Shown piece after piece: positions 22,516-29,730 of a DNA stretch of 31,088 bases (its first letter is position 1; every line of letters starts with the position of its first letter). Origin of the DNA: DAOUAM01 sp034433305. Its GTDB lineage: Bacteria > Chloroflexota > Dehalococcoidia > Lucifugimonadales > DAOUAM01. Location of the stretch: NCBI GenBank assembly GCA_034433305.1, contig DAOUAM010000044.1:1-31088 (forward strand), written 5' to 3'. A model generated the notes under the pieces. That model was not told the origin of the DNA. It saw only the letters and a list, made by a program, of their open reading frames with translations, and searched no databases. Position numbers and translations under genes: made by a program.

Positions 22516-23300
22516 GCGAGCAGCCCAGTCCTGAAGTCATATTCCGGCTGCGCCAGGCCAGCAAGTCCTACCCCGGCACCGTGGCCCTGGCGCCGCTGTC
22601 CCTGGACATCAGGGCCGGCGAGGCGGTGGCCATTGTTGGCCCCAGCGGCAGTGGCAAGACCACCCTGCTCTACCTGCTTGGGGGGGTCATCCAGCCCGAC
22701 CAGGGGGGCATCTTCCTGGATGGCCACTCGCTGGCGGACCTCAGACCGGGCCGCGAGCTGGCCAGCCTGGTGGGGTTCATTCATCAGCAGCTAGACCTGG
22801 TGCCGCAGCTAAGCGTCGTCCACAACGTGCTGGCAGGCCGCCTGGGCCAGTGGGGCCTGTGGCGGTCCCTGGTCTCGCTGGTGGCACCACAGGAGCGACA
22901 CCTGGCGCTGGCGGCCCTGGGCAGGGTAGGACTGTCCGACAAGCTCTACGAGCGGACCTCGCGGCTGTCGGGCGGCGAGCAGCAGCGCGTCGCCATCGCC
23001 CGCCTGCTGGCGCAGGACCCCAGGGCCATCATCGCCGACGAGCCGGTATCTTCCCTGGACCCGACGCGGGCCAGGGACATACTGGGCCTGCTGCTGGGCA
23101 TCGCCAGGGAGTCGGGCAAGACGGTGGTGGCGAGCCTGCACTCCGTAGAGCTGGCGCGAGAGCACTTCGACAGGATCATCGGCCTGCGCAACGGGCAGCT
23201 CAAGTTCGATCTGCCCGCCCGGCGCGTCACCGACAGCTTGCTTGCTGAGCTCTACGAGCTTGAGGGGCTGAGGGGTGAGAGCGTCGTCGCCCAGGACTAG
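22512..23300 (+). CDS. ABC transporter ATP-binding protein (PhnC-like)
   Basis: The 262-residue protein has Walker A GPSGSGKT (43-50), the Q-loop region near FIHQQLDLVP, the signature LSGGEQQRV (152-160), Walker B AIIADEP (172-178) and the H-loop histidine in SLHSVELA. It drives import through the two downstream permeases. Its ATG overlaps the binding-protein stop (ATGA at 22512), so translation is coupled. The PhnC-like insert between Walker A and signature (LWRSLVSLVAPQERH) is typical of phosphonate-type ATPases. Confidence 0.92.
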   Translation: MSEQPSPEVIFRLRQASKSYPGTVALAPLSLDIRAGEAVAIVGPSGSGKTTLLYLLGGVIQPDQGGIFLDGHSLADLRPGRELASLVGFIHQQLDLVPQLSVVHNVLAGRLGQWGLWRSLVSLVAPQERHLALAALGRVGLSDKLYERTSRLSGGEQQRVAIARLLAQDPRAIIADEPVSSLDPTRARDILGLLLGIARESGKTVVASLHSVELAREHFDRIIGLRNGQLKFDLPARRVTDSLLAELYELEGLRGESVVAQD

Positions 23301-24078
23301 CCTCATCGAGAGCCGGACGCTGCTGACCCTCATCCTGCTGGGCGCTGTCCTGTTGAGCCTGGCGTCGGTGCGCTGGAGCAGCGGCATCATCCACCCGGGC
23401 GGCATGGCCTCCATTGGCCAGATGCTCCAGGGGCTGCTGGACCTGGAGTTCTCGCCGGCGTTCCTGAAGCTGGCCGTCGAAGCCACCTGGACCACGCTGG
23501 CCTACGCCGTGGCGGGCATGACGGTGGCAGTAGCTATCGGCCTGCCCCTGGGAGTAGTGGCATCGGGCGTGCTGGCGCGCTCCGCCCGGGCGCGTTGGGG
23601 CAGCATCGCGGGGGTGCGCTTCCTGCTGGCCTTCCTGCGCTCCATTCACGAGCTGGTGTGGGCGTGGCTCTTCGTGGTCGCCATTGGCCTGTCGCCGCTG
23701 GCGGCGGTCCTGGCGCTGGGCATCCCCTATGGTGGCATCCTGGGCAGGATCTACTCCGAGATACTCACCGATGTGCCGCAGCAGTCCCTACGGGCGCTGC
23801 GCTCGGCCGGCGCGTCTGAGGTGAAAGTCTTCTTCTACGGCAGACTGCCGGCTGCCTTGCCTGACATGCTCAGCTACACCTTCTACCGCTTCGAGTGCGC
23901 CATCCGCTCGGCGGCCATCCTCAGCTTCGTTGGCATCCCTGGCCTGGGCTACCACATCCAGCTTTCCCTGGACGACCTGTACTATGGGCGGGTGTGGACG
24001 CTGCTCCTGTTCCTGGTGGCCCTCATCGTGCTGGTGGACCTCTGGAGCAGTGTCGTGCGCAGGAGCATGACCTCATGA
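23275..24078 (+). CDS. ABC transporter permease (PhnE-like), first copy
   Basis: The 267-residue membrane protein has about six hydrophobic segments and the coupling-loop motif of PhnE-type permeases: SLRALRSAGASEVKVFFYGRLPAALPDML (around 174-202). The GTG start at 23275 overlaps the ATP-binding-protein gene by 26 bases, with GAGG upstream; coupled translation is likely. Together with the next gene it forms the membrane channel. Confidence 0.88.
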   Translation: MRASSPRTSLIESRTLLTLILLGAVLLSLASVRWSSGIIHPGGMASIGQMLQGLLDLEFSPAFLKLAVEATWTTLAYAVAGMTVAVAIGLPLGVVASGVLARSARARWGSIAGVRFLLAFLRSIHELVWAWLFVVAIGLSPLAAVLALGIPYGGILGRIYSEILTDVPQQSLRALRSAGASEVKVFFYGRLPAALPDMLSYTFYRFECAIRSAAILSFVGIPGLGYHIQLSLDDLYYGRVWTLLLFLVALIVLVDLWSSVVRRSMTS

Positions 24079-24950
24079 GCTACGACAGCACGCTCCGGGC
24101 GGGCAGCCGCGCATCCAGAGTACGCATCAGCGTGCCGGCTGCGTCACTGGCCGGGTCTGTGCTGCTGGCCCTGGCCTCGTGGGGCTACATACTGCTGGGT
24201 GGCGACAGCGGCGTGGCCGACCTGTTCCGCGGCGACACCTGGGGGCGCGCGTGGGGGTTCATCGGCGGCCTGCTGGGCAGGGGAGCCGAAGGCACGCCTG
24301 CCTTCCTTGACGCTGGCGCCTGGCGCGGCGCCCTGTCCCTGTCCATCGAGACGCTGGCCATGAGCGTGCTGGCCATGGGCATCGCGGGCGTTGGCGTGCT
24401 GCTTACCTTCCTGCCGGCGGCGCGCAACGTGGCCTTCGGGGATCTGGCAGGCTCGCGCTCCCTGGCGGGCCGGGCCATGTTCTTTGTCGTGCGGGGCACC
24501 TTCACCTTCACCCGGGGCGTGCCAGAGCTGGTCTGGGCCATGCTCATCGTCTTCGTGCTGTCGCCGGGGGTACTGCCTGGCGCCCTGGCCCTGGGGCTGC
24601 ACAACTACGGCATTCTGGGCAAGCTCTCCGCCGAGGTAGTGGAGGACATAGACCCGCGGCCGGCTCGGGCGCTGCGCTCGGCCGGCGCCAGCAACTTCCA
24701 GATGCTCATGTACGGCATCATGCCCCAGGTGCTGCCCCAGTTCCTCACCTACCTGCTCTACCGCTGGGAAGTCGTTATCCGGACGACAGTGGTGGTGGGC
24801 TTCGTGGCGGCTGGCGGCCTGGGCCGGGAGTTCCGCCTGCGCATGAGCTGGCTCCAGTACGACGACCTGGCGCTGCTGCTGGTATGCTACCTCGTCCTGG
24901 TCATCGGCGTTGACCTGGCCGCCGCCGGACTGCGCAAGCTGGCGCGGTAG
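24075..24950 (+). CDS. ABC transporter permease (PhnE-like), second copy
   Basis: The 291-residue protein has about six hydrophobic segments and the matching coupling-loop motif ARALRSAGASNFQMLMYGIMPQVLPQF. The ATG at 24075 overlaps the TGA of the first permease (ATGA), which fixes the start; the longer frame from 23895 lies inside the first permease gene. It differs clearly from the first copy outside the coupling loop, so the channel is probably a heterodimer. It ends the operon; the ATPase/PIN pair follows after 84 bases with its own promoter. Confidence 0.88.
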   Translation: MSYDSTLRAGSRASRVRISVPAASLAGSVLLALASWGYILLGGDSGVADLFRGDTWGRAWGFIGGLLGRGAEGTPAFLDAGAWRGALSLSIETLAMSVLAMGIAGVGVLLTFLPAARNVAFGDLAGSRSLAGRAMFFVVRGTFTFTRGVPELVWAMLIVFVLSPGVLPGALALGLHNYGILGKLSAEVVEDIDPRPARALRSAGASNFQMLMYGIMPQVLPQFLTYLLYRWEVVIRTTVVVGFVAAGGLGREFRLRMSWLQYDDLALLLVCYLVLVIGVDLAAAGLRKLAR

Positions 24951-24987
24951 GGGCCGGCTCCCTCAATGCGCAAGCTTCATCCTCCGC

Positions 24988-25017
24988 TTGCTTGAACACG
25001 CACATCTCGTCTATACT
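24988..25017 (+). promoter_or_regulatory. Probable sigma-70-type promoter for the ATPase/PIN pair
   Basis: TTGCTT (24988-24993), an 18-base spacer and TATACT (25012-25017). Transcription would start near 25024, leaving a short leader with GGGAG (25026-25030) before the ATG at 25035. Confidence 0.5.
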
Positions 25018-25034
25018 CCCGCTGAGGGAGTCCA

Positions 25035-26288
25035 ATGATTACTAGCATTGCCATTGAGAACTTCAAGTGCTTCCGCAAGCTGGACCTGCGCCCACGCCTG
25101 CTTACTGTCTTCATCGGGCCTAATGGCAGTGGCAAGTCCAGTGTGTTACAGGCTTTGCTCCTGCTGAAGCAGTCCCTGGGACAGCAGAAGCTTGTTGCCA
25201 GGGGTAATGTAATAGACCTTCCGCTAATGGAGAGGAGGGCAGCAGAGGAAAAGGGGCCCAATTCCATCAAATGCCTGGGACTCGGCGGTTTGGTTGAATT
25301 GCCTGGGTACGCTGATGTAGGGATTGGTGAGCAGATTGAGTACAGTTATCAGGCCTCTTTCAAGGGCACAGACCTTATTGATAGCACTGGCAAGATAAAG
25401 TTCAACTTTCATGGTCAAGAACAGACTATACGTGTGGCCGATAACAGCGAGTCCAAGCAAGGTCTAATTATCAATACCTACGCAGCCACTCTATCCCGCG
25501 TGAGACAGACTGGACGATTTGTTCAGGTGCATAAGTGGGATGTATCGCCAGGTGACAACCTGGAGTTGGCATTTTCCTCGATTTTAGAGGTCGTTGGTGA
25601 GGTGCTGCGTCAAATCAGATTTGTCCCGGCGGCGCGCGGTTTTACCAGGCCCGAATATCTTCTCAGGGATGAGCCTGCGCCTGATCTCTCACTATCGGTT
25701 GGTTCTGGCCTGTTTGAGGAACAGGCCGTGACAAACATGGTATACAGGCGAGAATTTGAGGACGTAATCTCGGCCTGGCTACATCAGGTGACAGGGGTGA
25801 AAATCCGGGGCGGACTCGTGCCTGGGCCTAAATCACAGATCGAGTCTCTGACACCTGTTGGCATTTTCAATATCGTGGCCGAAGGCTTCGGGACCAATGC
25901 ACTGATATTGCTGCTCCTGCAGCTTGCTGTTGTGTCTCGCGGGGCCGCAGTCTTGATAGAAGAGCCGGAAATTCATCTTCACCCACGTGCTCAGGCTAAC
26001 TTAGCCTCTTTGCTGGCCGAAGAGGCGAAAGCCAAGAACAAGCAGCTTATCATGACTACGCACAGCGAACACATACTGGGCAGGCTGCTCACACTGGTGG
26101 CGGAGAGGAAGCTGTCGGCGGAAGACCTGGCTATATACGCCTTCGAGAAGGACGAGAGCGGGGACTGCGGCGCCAGCGCACTGGAAGTCACCGATGATGG
26201 CAGGGTGAAGGGTGGCATCAAGGACTTCTTTGAGCCTGACCTGGAAGAACTTGACCGTTACATCAAGGGCCTGCAACAGCGAGCATGA
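25035..26288 (+). CDS. AAA/ABC-type ATPase (AAA_15/AAA_21, OLD-like family), partner of a PIN-like protein
   Basis: The 417-residue protein begins with ITSIAIENFKCFRKLDL and Walker A GPNGSGKS (28-35), as in the SMC/RecF/OLD-like ATPase family. The C-terminal half has VAEGFGTNALILLLLQLA (about 281-298), Walker B AAVLIEEPEIHLHPRAQ (304-320, with the catalytic acid pair E309/E310) and TTHSEHILGRL with H343. It is a complete single-chain ATPase with a central region (about 60-280) of no recognised domain; it lacks a Toprim nuclease domain. Its end overlaps the PIN-like gene by ATGA, so the two are made together. The span from about 25200 to 26060 is visibly less GC-rich than both flanks (47% and 43% in two 60-base samples against 68% in one from the permease). 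Such ATPases often serve as sensors in phage-defence or toxin modules; that role here is inference. Confidence 0.85.
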   Translation: MITSIAIENFKCFRKLDLRPRLLTVFIGPNGSGKSSVLQALLLLKQSLGQQKLVARGNVIDLPLMERRAAEEKGPNSIKCLGLGGLVELPGYADVGIGEQIEYSYQASFKGTDLIDSTGKIKFNFHGQEQTIRVADNSESKQGLIINTYAATLSRVRQTGRFVQVHKWDVSPGDNLELAFSSILEVVGEVLRQIRFVPAARGFTRPEYLLRDEPAPDLSLSVGSGLFEEQAVTNMVYRREFEDVISAWLHQVTGVKIRGGLVPGPKSQIESLTPVGIFNIVAEGFGTNALILLLLQLAVVSRGAAVLIEEPEIHLHPRAQANLASLLAEEAKAKNKQLIMTTHSEHILGRLLTLVAERKLSAEDLAIYAFEKDESGDCGASALEVTDDGRVKGGIKDFFEPDLEELDRYIKGLQQRA

Positions 26289-26770
26289 CCCGCCGATTTA
26301 TCCTTGACGAGAACGCAGTAATCCTGGCGCAGAAAGGCGAGAACGACAGGGGCGAGCGCGACGCCACCTGTTTGGAGCTACTTGTCGCCATCATTCGCAT
26401 CTGTCATACCCTGGTGCTGGACGCCGCTCTCTGGGCCAAGTACCAGCGTCAACTGAACTCCCTGGGCGTGCCGAGTCCGCAGCTAGGGTTCCGCATCTTG
26501 CCGATCCTGGCCAACGCTTTCCGCACGGTTGGCAAAATGGACTTCAGGCCCGAAGCCTCCCCTTTTCCTGAGGAGTCGGATATCCCTTCTGGCAGCCGCG
26601 ACGATACGCCCGTCGTGAGGCTGGCCGTCGAGACAGAGGCCCCGCTGGTGACCACCGACACGGCCCTGATGGACGACCTGAACGCCTGCGGTGTGATGGA
26701 GAAGTACAGCCTTCAGTTACTCTTGCCAGACGAGGCGCTGAAGCAGGTGCAGTCTGAAGGGCCGCCCTAG
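26285..26770 (+). CDS. PIN-like nuclease-domain protein coupled to the ATPase
   Basis: The 161-residue protein has the layout of a PIN-type RNase: FILDEN at the start (D8), an acidic residue in the first helices (E24 or E31), S-R-D-D-T-P (D106/D107) and LVTTDTALMDDL (D125). These would make the usual acidic metal site. N-terminal RRFILDENAVILAQKGENDRG is unlike the VapC toxins I know and resembles a separate PIN-like group seen beside AAA ATPases. The ATG overlaps the ATPase stop. The stop at 26768-26770 lies in a CTAG shared with the convergent nadE stop. RNA cleavage under ATPase control is the working idea; a structural PIN fold is likely but not certain. Confidence 0.68.
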   Translation: MTRRFILDENAVILAQKGENDRGERDATCLELLVAIIRICHTLVLDAALWAKYQRQLNSLGVPSPQLGFRILPILANAFRTVGKMDFRPEASPFPEESDIPSGSRDDTPVVRLAVETEAPLVTTDTALMDDLNACGVMEKYSLQLLLPDEALKQVQSEGPP

Positions 26771-28509
26771 AACGGCCTGTACCGGTTGGCGATGGGCATG
26801 CGGCGGTCGCGGCCGAAGTTGCGCGGCGTGATCTTGATGCCCGGCGGGGCCTGGCGCCGCTTGTACTCGCTGCGGTCCACCAGGCCGATGGCCCGCTTCA
26901 CCATCTCCTCGTCGAAGCCCATGCTCAGGATTTCCTCGAAGCTGCGGTCTTCCTCCACGTAGGCCCTGATGATGGGGTCCAGGATGGCGTAGGGCGGCAG
27001 GCTGTCCTCGTCCTTCTGGTTGGGCCGTAGCTCGGCGCTGGGTGGCTTGTCTATGACGCTTTGCGGTATGACGGGCTTCGGCCCCATGGCGTTGCGGTAC
27101 GCAGTCAACTGGTACACCAGCGTCTTGGGCACGTCCTTTATGACAGCGTAGCCGCCGGCCATGTCGCCGTATATGGTGGCATAGCCCGTGGCCATCTCGC
27201 TCTTGTTGCCCGTGGTAAGCACCAGCCAGCCAAACTTGTTGGACAGCGCCATGATGAGGTTGCCGCGAATGCGCGACTGGATGTTCTCCTCGGCAATCCC
27301 CCAGGGCGTGCCCTCGAACTGCGGGGCCAGGGTGTCCAGGAAAGCTGTAAACACGGGTTCGATGGGAATGGTCCACAGCTCGATGCCCAGGTTTTCGGCC
27401 AGCGCCCTGGCGTCGGTGATGCTGCCCTCGGAGGAGAAGCGCGATGGCATGGAGACGCCTACCACGTTCTCATTGCCCAGGGCGTCCACGGCTATGACCG
27501 CCACGATGCTGGAGTCTATGCCGCCCGACAGGGCCACCAGCACCTTCTTGAAGCCGCACTTGTGAACGTAGTCCCGCGTGCCCAGCACCAGCGCCTCATA
27601 GACCTCCCCAGCGGCGTCGTAGTGGCGCATCAGGCGCTCCGGTATGGCTGGCCGGCGGTGGGAGTTGGACGAGTAGCCGGAGACGTGGAGCACCCTGGAC
27701 TGCCCGATCTCGCTGACTATGGCTGGCTTCTCCTTGCGCGGCCTGGGGTCACGCAGCCGGGAGCGGAAGACCGCCTCCACGTCCAGGTCGGCGACTATCA
27801 GCTCTTCCTGGAACTGGTTGCCCTCGGCCACTATCTCGCCCAGGGGGTTGAACACCATGCTGGCGCCATCGAAGACCAGCTCGTCCTGGCCGCCCACCAG
27901 GTTGACGTAGGCCACGAATAGCTCGTTGTCGCTGGCGCGGGTCGCCAGCATCTTCTCCCGGAAGCCGCGCTTGCCGGCGTGGAAGGGCGAGCCGTTGATG
28001 TTGACTATGACCTCGGCGCCGGCGGCCCGCTGCACCACCGTAGGCCCCACGGCGTACCAGATGTCCTCGCAGATGTTGACGCCCACTGGCGTCCCGTTGA
28101 TAACGTATACCGGGCACTGGTCCCCGGCCAGGAAGTAGCGGTCCTCGTCGAACACGCCGTAGTTGGGCAGGTACATCTTGTGGTACACGCCCACCAGCTC
28201 GCCGTTGCTGGCGATGGCCGCGGCATTGAAGATGTCGGTGCCGCTGTGGTCCACGAAGCCCACCACGGCGGTAATGCCCTGTGTGGCCCCGGCTATCTGG
28301 CGCACGCAGGCCAGGTTGCCTTCTATAAAGTGGGGCTTGAACAGCAGGTCTTCAGGCGGATAGCCGGTCACGGCCAGTTCAGGAAAGGCGACCAGGTCTG
28401 CTTCCAGAGCGCGGGCACGCTCAATGTACTCGATGATCTTGCTGGTGTTGCCTTCCAGGTCGCCCACGGTCATGTTTACCTGGGCCATCGCCAGTCTGAA
28501 GGTGCGCAT
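26767..28509 (-). CDS. nadE: Glutamine-dependent NAD+ synthetase
   Basis: The 580-residue protein has both expected parts. The N-terminal carbon-nitrogen hydrolase domain (about 1-260) holds the triad E44 (FPELAVTGY), K111 (KMYLPNYGVFDE) and C147 (NICEDIW) and releases ammonia from glutamine. The C-terminal synthetase (about 290-580) has the pyrophosphatase loop SGGIDSS (328-334), TTGNKSEMATGYATIYGD and a C-terminal KRRQAPPGIKIT. It makes NAD+ from deamido-NAD+ with ATP. AGGGAGG lies about six bases before the ATG. The gene ends in the four-base overlap with the PIN-like gene. Upstream on the same strand are the SIS-domain and aminotransferase genes. Confidence 0.97.
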   Translation of the reverse strand: MRTFRLAMAQVNMTVGDLEGNTSKIIEYIERARALEADLVAFPELAVTGYPPEDLLFKPHFIEGNLACVRQIAGATQGITAVVGFVDHSGTDIFNAAAIASNGELVGVYHKMYLPNYGVFDEDRYFLAGDQCPVYVINGTPVGVNICEDIWYAVGPTVVQRAAGAEVIVNINGSPFHAGKRGFREKMLATRASDNELFVAYVNLVGGQDELVFDGASMVFNPLGEIVAEGNQFQEELIVADLDVEAVFRSRLRDPRPRKEKPAIVSEIGQSRVLHVSGYSSNSHRRPAIPERLMRHYDAAGEVYEALVLGTRDYVHKCGFKKVLVALSGGIDSSIVAVIAVDALGNENVVGVSMPSRFSSEGSITDARALAENLGIELWTIPIEPVFTAFLDTLAPQFEGTPWGIAEENIQSRIRGNLIMALSNKFGWLVLTTGNKSEMATGYATIYGDMAGGYAVIKDVPKTLVYQLTAYRNAMGPKPVIPQSVIDKPPSAELRPNQKDEDSLPPYAILDPIIRAYVEEDRSFEEILSMGFDEEMVKRAIGLVDRSEYKRRQAPPGIKITPRNFGRDRRMPIANRYRPF

Positions 28510-28548
28510 AGCGCCTCCCTCTAGCTCATGCGGTTTAGCACAGATATA

Positions 28549-29649
28549 TCATAGCTGATACCGCTGCCTCGCGGCGACGTGGCGAGGGTCATCGAGCCGG
28601 AATACATCGGGGTCGCGCCCCAATTCGACGGCCAGCCAGTAAGTGAACAATTGTAACGGCACCAGGTATATGATGGGCGTCAGAGGCTCCGGCATGGCTG
28701 GCAGCGTAATGGCCGTCCGCACCAGGCCGGCCATGTCTGGCTCCCCTTCGTGGAGCAGCGCCGCCGTCTCGCCGCCGGCGGCGTTGACCGCCTGGACTAT
28801 ATCCATGGCCCGCTGCCGGCCCCTGTCGGAAGGGACGATGAAGGTGGCCAGGGTGCCCAGGCTGGTCGCCACGAAGGGGCCGTGAAGGAACTGCTCTATC
28901 TGGAAGCCCTCGGTGAGCACGTAGCACGCCTCCTTGAGCTTGAGGGCTACCTCGTAAGCGGTGGCGGCGTTGGCGCCCCAGCCAGCGAAGCAGAGCCAGC
29001 GAGACGGGACGGCGCGCTTCGCCCACTCCCGGACCTGTGGCTCCAGGCCCAGGGCCTGCCCGGCCAGCTCCGGCAGGCGGTCCAGGGTCTGCCGGCACTC
29101 CCGTGCCAGGGGGATGCCGGCCGTCAGCCCAAGCTCGACGGCCACCATGGCCAGCGCAGTCATGGCCGAGGTGTGGCTTATGGTGAAGGCGGAGGACTTC
29201 TCCTGGGGCGATGTGCGCACGACGACATCGGCCAGGTCGGCACGGGCAGAGGAGCCAAGCCCGGTGACCACGGCGGTGGGGGCGCCGCTGGCCCTGGCCA
29301 GCTCCAGCGCCCGCGCCGAGTAGCGCTTGGTGCCACGGTGGCTCATGACCACCACGACGTCGCCAGGGCCGAGCCGTGGCGGATAGGCGCAGAACTCGAA
29401 GGAGTTCCAGGCGCGGCTATCGTCCCGGCCGGCGAGGGTACGCAGCAGGTGCTCGCCCACCAGCGCGGCGTGCCACGAGGTGCCAATGCCCACGATGTGG
29501 ATGCGCTCGGCCTGGGCCAGCAGGCCGGCCAGCCCAACCGTGGCACTCCGCTCCTGCTCCAGCACCCGCGCCATGGCCGCGGGCTGCCCCAGGATGGCCT
29601 CGTACATGTGGTACGGGTGTCCTGAGCGCCGGTCTCGCTGTGTAGTCAT
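28549..29649 (-). CDS. Double-SIS-domain protein (GlmS isomerase-like, no glutaminase domain)
   Basis: The 366-residue protein has two SIS sugar-isomerase domains: the first about 30-180 (HIVGIGTSWHAALVGE, VMSHRGTKRYS), the second about 210-345 (FAGWGANAATAYEVALKLKEACYVLTEGFQIEQFLHGPF). This matches the C-terminal isomerase half of GlmS, and MYEAILGQP near the start matches its linker. The N-terminal glutamine amidotransferase and the nucleophilic first cysteine are absent, and the GlmS C-terminal KSVTVE is replaced by RQRYQL. It may be a sugar-phosphate isomerase/deaminase of the AgaS/FrlB/NagB-like kind; the substrate is unknown. No strong ribosome site precedes 29649. It lies 39 bases from nadE and 81 bases from the aminotransferase gene, in line with an operon. 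Confidence 0.85.
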   Translation of the reverse strand: MTTQRDRRSGHPYHMYEAILGQPAAMARVLEQERSATVGLAGLLAQAERIHIVGIGTSWHAALVGEHLLRTLAGRDDSRAWNSFEFCAYPPRLGPGDVVVVMSHRGTKRYSARALELARASGAPTAVVTGLGSSARADLADVVVRTSPQEKSSAFTISHTSAMTALAMVAVELGLTAGIPLARECRQTLDRLPELAGQALGLEPQVREWAKRAVPSRWLCFAGWGANAATAYEVALKLKEACYVLTEGFQIEQFLHGPFVATSLGTLATFIVPSDRGRQRAMDIVQAVNAAGGETAALLHEGEPDMAGLVRTAITLPAMPEPLTPIIYLVPLQLFTYWLAVELGRDPDVFRLDDPRHVAARQRYQL

Positions 29650-29730
29650 CGCATTCGGACTCGGTGAGGGTGCCCCGCCTGGTGGCGCGCGGGCCTTGCA
29701 GCGCCTGAGCGCCAGTCCTGCGCTGGCCCG

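Noticed and set aside
23895..24074. Upstream extension of the second permease gene
   Set aside because: It lies entirely within the first permease gene; the ATGA overlap at 24075 gives the correct start.
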